From Paraburkholderia podalyriae (GTDB lineage: Bacteria; Pseudomonadota; Gammaproteobacteria; Burkholderiales; Burkholderiaceae), in assembly GCF_014397785.1 (NCBI RefSeq), contig NZ_VZQQ01000056.1:1-39247 (forward strand): a stretch of 39,247 bases of DNA, in the 5' to 3' direction. The position numbers and the translations under genes are program-made. Every line of letters starts with the position of its first letter. The stretch's first letter is position 1. Below are positions 35,442 to 39,247 of this stretch, one piece after another. Under the pieces are notes generated by a model. It saw only the letters and a program-made list of their open reading frames with translations. It was not told the origin of the DNA and ran no database searches.

Positions 35442-35996
35442 CTAAATCTCGCCTTGCATGGACACAAGTTTGGCAAGGTTCGCAACTTCTGTCGGCGTGC
35501 GATGTGGAAATGCAACGCCAAGGTTCCAAGGGAAGATCGAGTGAATCCACCGGTGCATGCGAGTGATATACGTCATCATTGCTCCGGTGAGCTCCACATA
35601 TTCGTCCGCCGTTTGAAGGTCGTCGAGGGCGTCCGAATAGATTTGACCGATGTGATGCATGTTGGCTAATCCGAGATCCGTCATGAATGCAAAGACGTTG
35701 AAGGTTCCTGTCAGAAACTCTTTGGTAATTCTATTGAGAGTTGCGAGGGGCAAGTCCGGATATTTCGAAATCTTGAGCAGGCGATACATGACTTCAGCGC
35801 CTACCAGCATGAGATACGCCTCGAGATGGACGAGTACAGAAAACGCTTGCTCTCCGCTTCCTGCTCCGCTGTCGATAATGCCCCAACGGATCTTATGGAC
35901 ATCCTCGGGCTCGTCGAGCCAGATGCGATCGATTTCTTTCTCGATGATTGCCTTTGCCTCGCGCCAGTCGCCTTCGAATTTTGACGTTAGAGACAT
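35442..35996 (-). CDS. Cucumopine-synthase-like helical-bundle subunit
   Basis: A 184-residue, mostly helical protein. Its pattern (HLEAYLMLVGAEVMYRLL, ANMHHIGQIYSDALDDL, MHRWIHSIFPWNLGVAFPHR) resembles the C-terminal helical-bundle domain of cucumopine/mikimopine synthase, the Agrobacterium opine enzyme that condenses histidine with 2-oxoglutarate. Its ATG overlaps by one base the stop of the gene before it (TGATG), so the two are translationally coupled and likely form one complex; together they give 324 residues, close to the single-chain synthase. The match is from recollection of the family pattern and not from a search. Confidence 0.6.
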   Translation of the reverse strand: MSLTSKFEGDWREAKAIIEKEIDRIWLDEPEDVHKIRWGIIDSGAGSGEQAFSVLVHLEAYLMLVGAEVMYRLLKISKYPDLPLATLNRITKEFLTGTFNVFAFMTDLGLANMHHIGQIYSDALDDLQTADEYVELTGAMMTYITRMHRWIHSIFPWNLGVAFPHRTPTEVANLAKLVSMQGEI

Positions 35997-36418
35997 CAGG
36001 CGGTCCTCCGCACAACTATTTCAACGGTGTTCCGCCGTGGTTGAGCAATTGTCTGTTCGTAGACAATGCGACCAAACCGATGGAGGCTTGGAATGTCTTC
36101 CTCGAATACTTCCGCAAATTTGTTGACGTGTGCGCTTTCTGTGATGTGCCCGTAGGTCAGGCAAATCGACTGCCCCGGAGCATAGAGATAGACGGCACCG
36201 GGATGACGAGGGACCATATTGTTCCGTGTCAAGTGAACGATCCGGGTCGGCATCCATATCGTCTCGCCCGAAATTACCACGTGTCCAAGGACGCTCCTGA
36301 GAGGCAGTTGTGCTAGCACTTCCTTGATAACATCCGGGTTATCGTCCATTAAAAGCTTTGCGCGGAACGAGTGGCCTAAGCTTGGCGCATGAAACTCGAG
36401 TCCTTCTTTGGGGGGCAT
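35996..36418 (-). CDS. Cucumopine-synthase-like cyclophilin-fold subunit (DUF3830)
   Basis: A 140-residue protein of the cyclophilin-like DUF3830 family. Visible pattern: FRAKLLMDDNP, LPLRSVLGHVVISGETIWMP, PGAVYLYAPGQSICLTYG and VNKFAEVFEED. The same fold makes up the N-terminal part of cucumopine synthase. The ATG at 36418 has a strong AAGGAG site; an upstream ATG at 36559 would add 47 unlikely residues and lies in the promoter. It is the first gene of a minus-strand set with the helical-bundle gene and the creatinase-like gene, behind a sigma-54 promoter. Confidence 0.75.
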   Translation of the reverse strand: MPPKEGLEFHAPSLGHSFRAKLLMDDNPDVIKEVLAQLPLRSVLGHVVISGETIWMPTRIVHLTRNNMVPRHPGAVYLYAPGQSICLTYGHITESAHVNKFAEVFEEDIPSLHRFGRIVYEQTIAQPRRNTVEIVVRRTA

Positions 36419-36555
36419 TGGCGACTCCTTGCATGTGGTCACAGGGGAAAAAGTTTTGGCTCGGTTAAAGCAGTGAACGGTATCGAAGTCTTCAAAGGAA
36501 CGTTGCTCTTCCGCCTTTGAATTCGTTGCCGTTTCTGTTGCTTCGCCAAGAAGAG

Positions 36556-36570
36556 GCAAAATCTGCGCCA
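36556..36570 (-). promoter_or_regulatory. Sigma-54 promoter of the cucumopine-synthase-like operon
   Basis: On the minus strand TGGCGC-AGATT-TTGC matches the -24/-12 consensus in nine of ten positions. Transcription would start near 36544, with a leader of about 126 bases. No perfect TGT-N10-ACA activator site is seen within 250 bases upstream, so the activator could be NifA at a weaker site or another enhancer-binding protein. Confidence 0.65.
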
Positions 36571-36641
36571 GTCTCTGAAAAGAGCCAGACAGTCGTATTT
36601 CCTATACCCACTGAACGATTAGTTCGGCGGGGCGCCGGGCG

Positions 36642-37202
36642 GTGTGTCGAATGTATCGCGTCGCAAACCGGACAGTCGCAACAAATGCAACAGCCCATGA
36701 GCCATTAGACGAGCCGGTCTTTTCATCGGACGGGGAAGACGTCGGGCAGATTTCGGACATCATGTTCAACGTGCGCAGCGGCAGGGTTGCATATACAGTG
36801 CTGTCCGAAGGCGGCTTTCTTGGCATGGGCGCCATCCTGCATGCGATACCGTGGAACGCACTCACGTTGGATAAGGACGCGAAGTGTTTTCGTGTCAGCA
36901 TCGATGCATAACGCATCAAGAACGACCCGGGCTTTGACAAGGACCACCGGCCTTCAATGGCAGATGCGACGTCGGGTACCACGGTCCATCAGGACTACAG
37001 CCGCGACCCGTACTGGTCATCGACGCGCAGCGTAGAGGATTTGCCGCTGGGCGATATCCGAAAATCCTCGTCATGGACGCCGGCCTGCGCACAGGGATAT
37101 CCGGCGGTCGTCTTACTGAAGGACGCAATCATGAAGACGATAAAGAGAGCAGTGCGTCGCTCGGTATGGGTGCCGGCGTTGGTCACTACCTCATTCGCCT
37201 AG
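36642..37202 (+). pseudogene. PRC-barrel domain gene with a nonsense codon
   Basis: The first 89 codons encode a PRC-barrel domain (GEDVGQISDIMFNVRSGRVAYTVLSEGG). A TAA at 36909-36911 follows the codons for SIDA; after it the same frame continues with RIKNDPGFDKDHRPSMADA and HQDYSRDPYW, a typical continuation of such proteins. One base change (GAA to TAA) would explain it. The second part ends at 37202. The N-terminal codons before about residue 22 may not be original. Confidence 0.7.
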
Positions 37203-38286
37203 GGCGCGGGCGGCGGTGGCACCAGTGTAAGCGCCGCGGGCTGGCATTAGTGGTGCGAATGGTGCGTGCCATGGCTGTGCAGGAATGAGCGCGCCCAACG
37301 TTGGTGGGACAGGTGGTTCGACATCCACCTCAAAAGGCGCCAAATCGACGAACCGGCATACTCGCATGCCGCAAAGGGTGCCTCCGACACAGCCGCGTCA
37401 ACTGCGCAATGAGTTGTCTTTCGTGGTGTGCGTCGTGTCAGCGGATAACGCGGACGTTTTCTTCACGATCCTGAGTGAACCGGGGAAGCGGCCCGCCAGA
37501 ATGGCGAGCCCCGCCCCGAAAACGCGTGCTGACCCGTCGCTGGTAGCGACGGATGCCGATACTAGCCAGGCGGCGCTCCTATCTGGCGCTGGATACTTCC
37601 ATCTTTGTGCTCCGGAAGTGACGCGACGATAGGCGGCGGAAGGATAGCTCAGGCGCACGGCTCCGAGTTCCGCGCTTCACGCGTTCCCAACGGAACGGCC
37701 TTCCCGTTTGCAATGGTGCGTACGGCCGGTGGTGGCCGACTACGACTACAATGCCGCGACGGAGGATCGCCATTGTGATGAGCAACCCGCTGAACATGGA
37801 CTTGCGCGCTCGCGCTGAACTGCTTGCCTATCACATTGCTTCGCATCTTCGCGCACGGCATGCGACAGGCGAGTGGCTGACTGTCGAACATGTCGCGGAG
37901 TCGACGACGATGTTGTGACTGAACACCAACGGCGGGGGATGACCGTGATGCAAACGGTCATGCTCTCGGCGAAGGCACTGGACATCGCCCGAGGCGTCGA
38001 GACCGGTTTGCGACTGCGGTTACGTGCAGTCCAGGCTAATACACGCCGAGTTGGACAAAGGCAGATATGACGCAGGCCACTGTCGCGAAGGGTCGAGTGC
38101 TGGTAATCCCGCTCGCCCGGATCTGAGAGGGTGGAATTCGAATGACAGAGCTACACAGCCATGAACTGACGCGAGTTAGCTCTCAATCCGCTTCTTGTCA
38201 ATAATGTCCGACAAAAGTCTGACACAGCCGACAGTCCGAATAAGACCAGACTGCCAGTGTGTCTGAAGTAGCACGCTTCTTCTGGT
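37203..38286. other. Long stretch with only weak ORFs
   Basis: A Gly/Ser/Thr-rich frame of 115 codons (37285-37632) and a 55-codon frame at 37751-37918 (RARAELLAYHIASHLRARHATGEWLTVEHV), continued in another frame to 38070, look like eroded genes. None matches a known family. No RNA gene or insertion sequence is recognised. Confidence 0.4.
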
Positions 38287-38301
38287 TGGCACCGGTCTTG
38301 C
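38287..38301 (+). promoter_or_regulatory. Perfect sigma-54 promoter before the methyltransferase
   Basis: TGGCAC-CGGTC-TTGC matches all ten consensus positions of the -24/-12 promoter. Transcription would start near 38313, giving a leader of about 124 bases. No perfect TGT-N10-ACA is found within 200 bases upstream; TGTCCGACAAAAGTCTGACA at about 38201 is a related dyad. Confidence 0.75.
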
Positions 38302-38436
38302 GTGTGAACGGCGAGGGTACCAAGCAACAGCGCGTTCGAAGCCCTATTGACCATGTCGCCGGGCGCTTGCCCCTTCGAAAAGGGGATGGAGTTAAACCAG
38401 GCAAATTGCTGAATTTGATGGAAAGGAGAGCAGGAC

Positions 38437-39156
38437 ATGTCTGACGAGTTGATTTATGGCGAGATTTATGCGCCGATCTATGAGGAGTACACCACTCTGC
38501 GAGGCAAAGTCGCTGAGGTTGACCAGACTGTCGCCTTTCTTGAGCGATATTGCAGCGGCCGAAATGCGCTTGAACTTGGTATTGGCGACGGACGCGTGGC
38601 GGTACCTCTGAGCGAGCGCGGCGTCAAGGTCGAAGGTATCGACAATTCGGACAGTATGCTAGAGCTTGTCGCGAAACGCAGCGGTATAGTCAAGACTTGG
38701 CAAGGTGATATTGCCGGATTCAAATCACAGCAACGTTACAGTGTCGTTTACTGCGTTTACTGCACGTTCACGTTGCTCTCGACGCGCGAAGCGCAAATAG
38801 CTTGCCTCCGAGCTGCTGCGGAGGCCCTAGATAATGAAGGGGTTCTGGTAATAGAAGTGGACGTACCAGGCTGGAATCCTTTTGTCGGCGGGCAGAAAAC
38901 TACATCGGCGCGGCTAGTGAATCATGAAAATACAATCGTAAATGTGGCTGTTCACGATTCGCTAAACCAGAACCTAGTTTCAACTCTCCTCTGGTTTTCT
39001 GGTACCTCGGTCAGGCGTTTGCCGCAACGCCGTCGCTATGTCTATCACCAGGAACTCGATACCATGGCCGAATGCGTAGGACTGGAGCTAGCGGATCGAT
39101 GGGGAGACTGGTCGAGGGGTCTTGTGATTACCCACTTCTTTCGCGAATCCTGGTAA
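38437..39156 (+). CDS. Class I SAM-dependent methyltransferase
   Basis: A 239-residue methyltransferase of the Rossmann type. Motif I is ALELGIGDGR near residue 46, the acidic SAM-ribose residue is in VEGIDNSDSM, and motif post-I/IV is YSVVYCVYCTFTLL. The C-terminal half has a beta-rich region typical of small-molecule methyltransferases. It is not NodS-like in length or motifs. The ATG has an AAGGAGAG site. A perfect sigma-54 promoter precedes it. The substrate is unknown; nearby cucumopine-synthase-like genes make an imidazole compound a candidate. Confidence 0.85.
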   Translation: MSDELIYGEIYAPIYEEYTTLRGKVAEVDQTVAFLERYCSGRNALELGIGDGRVAVPLSERGVKVEGIDNSDSMLELVAKRSGIVKTWQGDIAGFKSQQRYSVVYCVYCTFTLLSTREAQIACLRAAAEALDNEGVLVIEVDVPGWNPFVGGQKTTSARLVNHENTIVNVAVHDSLNQNLVSTLLWFSGTSVRRLPQRRRYVYHQELDTMAECVGLELADRWGDWSRGLVITHFFRESW

Positions 39157-39247
39157 CCTGGCTTGCATCACGATGAACGCGCGAGAAGAATGGCCGGGAG
39201 ACGACAGGTAGAAGATCGGGCGTGGTTTGAGCAGGAGCTTGAAGGAA

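Noticed and set aside
38258..38273. TGTCTGAAGTAGCACG as a NifA site for the methyltransferase
   Set aside because: It has one mismatch and lies only 14 bases from the -24 element, too close for an enhancer-binding site.
38437..39156. Methyltransferase as NodS, the Nod-factor N-methyltransferase
   Set aside because: It has the general SAM-binding motifs but not the NodS-like sequence around them, is longer than NodS, and is far from the nod operon behind a sigma-54 promoter with no nod box.

Overview
The window reads as part of a symbiosis plasmid or island of a beta-rhizobium, most likely Paraburkholderia or a relative. The evidence is a GC-rich sequence with Burkholderia-type nitrogenase genes (nifHDK, nifENX, the two NifX-associated proteins, a nif ferredoxin, nifQ), followed by nod genes behind a classical nod box and by many insertion-sequence remnants. 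No rRNA, tRNA or CRISPR array was seen.

Layout. (1) 1-5.5 kb: a transposase tail, then a complete cyoABCD quinol oxidase operon with a perfect FNR/FixK-type box upstream, and a membrane fatty-acid desaturase. (2) 5.5-7.2 kb, minus strand: truncated haemoglobin, an unknown 203-residue protein and an ankyrin protein, divergent from nifH; both directions have sigma-54 promoters around one NifA site. (3) 7.5-11.6 kb: nifHDK. (4) 11.6-14.5 kb: degenerate small ORFs, an AAA+ ATPase and IS21-like terminal repeats that split nifK from nifE. (5) 14.5-20.8 kb: nifE-nifN-nifX-DUF269-DUF683-fdxB-nifQ, then a globin-like protein and a DUF2325 protein. (6) 20.9-25.5 kb: a broken luciferase-like gene, then on the minus strand nodJ, nodI, nodC, a damaged nodB and a 3' stump of nodA, with an intact nod box at about 25.5 kb. 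(7) 25.6-33.7 kb: a chimeric group II intron/GMC remnant, hisG-hisZ (minus), nested IS30/IS5 debris, hisC (plus) and an IS630 remnant. (8) 33.9-36.4 kb, minus strand: a creatinase-like M24 protein and two overlapping genes that together look like a split cucumopine synthase (helical-bundle part plus cyclophilin-like DUF3830 part). (9) 36.6-39.2 kb: a PRC-barrel pseudogene and a SAM methyltransferase behind a perfect sigma-54 promoter.

Most notable idea (inference): the extra histidine-pathway genes (hisG, hisZ, hisC) together with the cucumopine-synthase-like pair, the creatinase-like protein and the methyltransferase may form a system making a histidine-derived, opine-like compound, possibly switched on with nitrogen fixation because sigma-54 (-24/-12) promoters precede several of these genes. 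Second, the nod operon here is decaying: nodA is mostly deleted and nodB carries a frameshift plus loss of a metal-binding histidine, although nodC, nodI, nodJ and the nod box look intact. A functional nodAB would have to be elsewhere if the strain nodulates.
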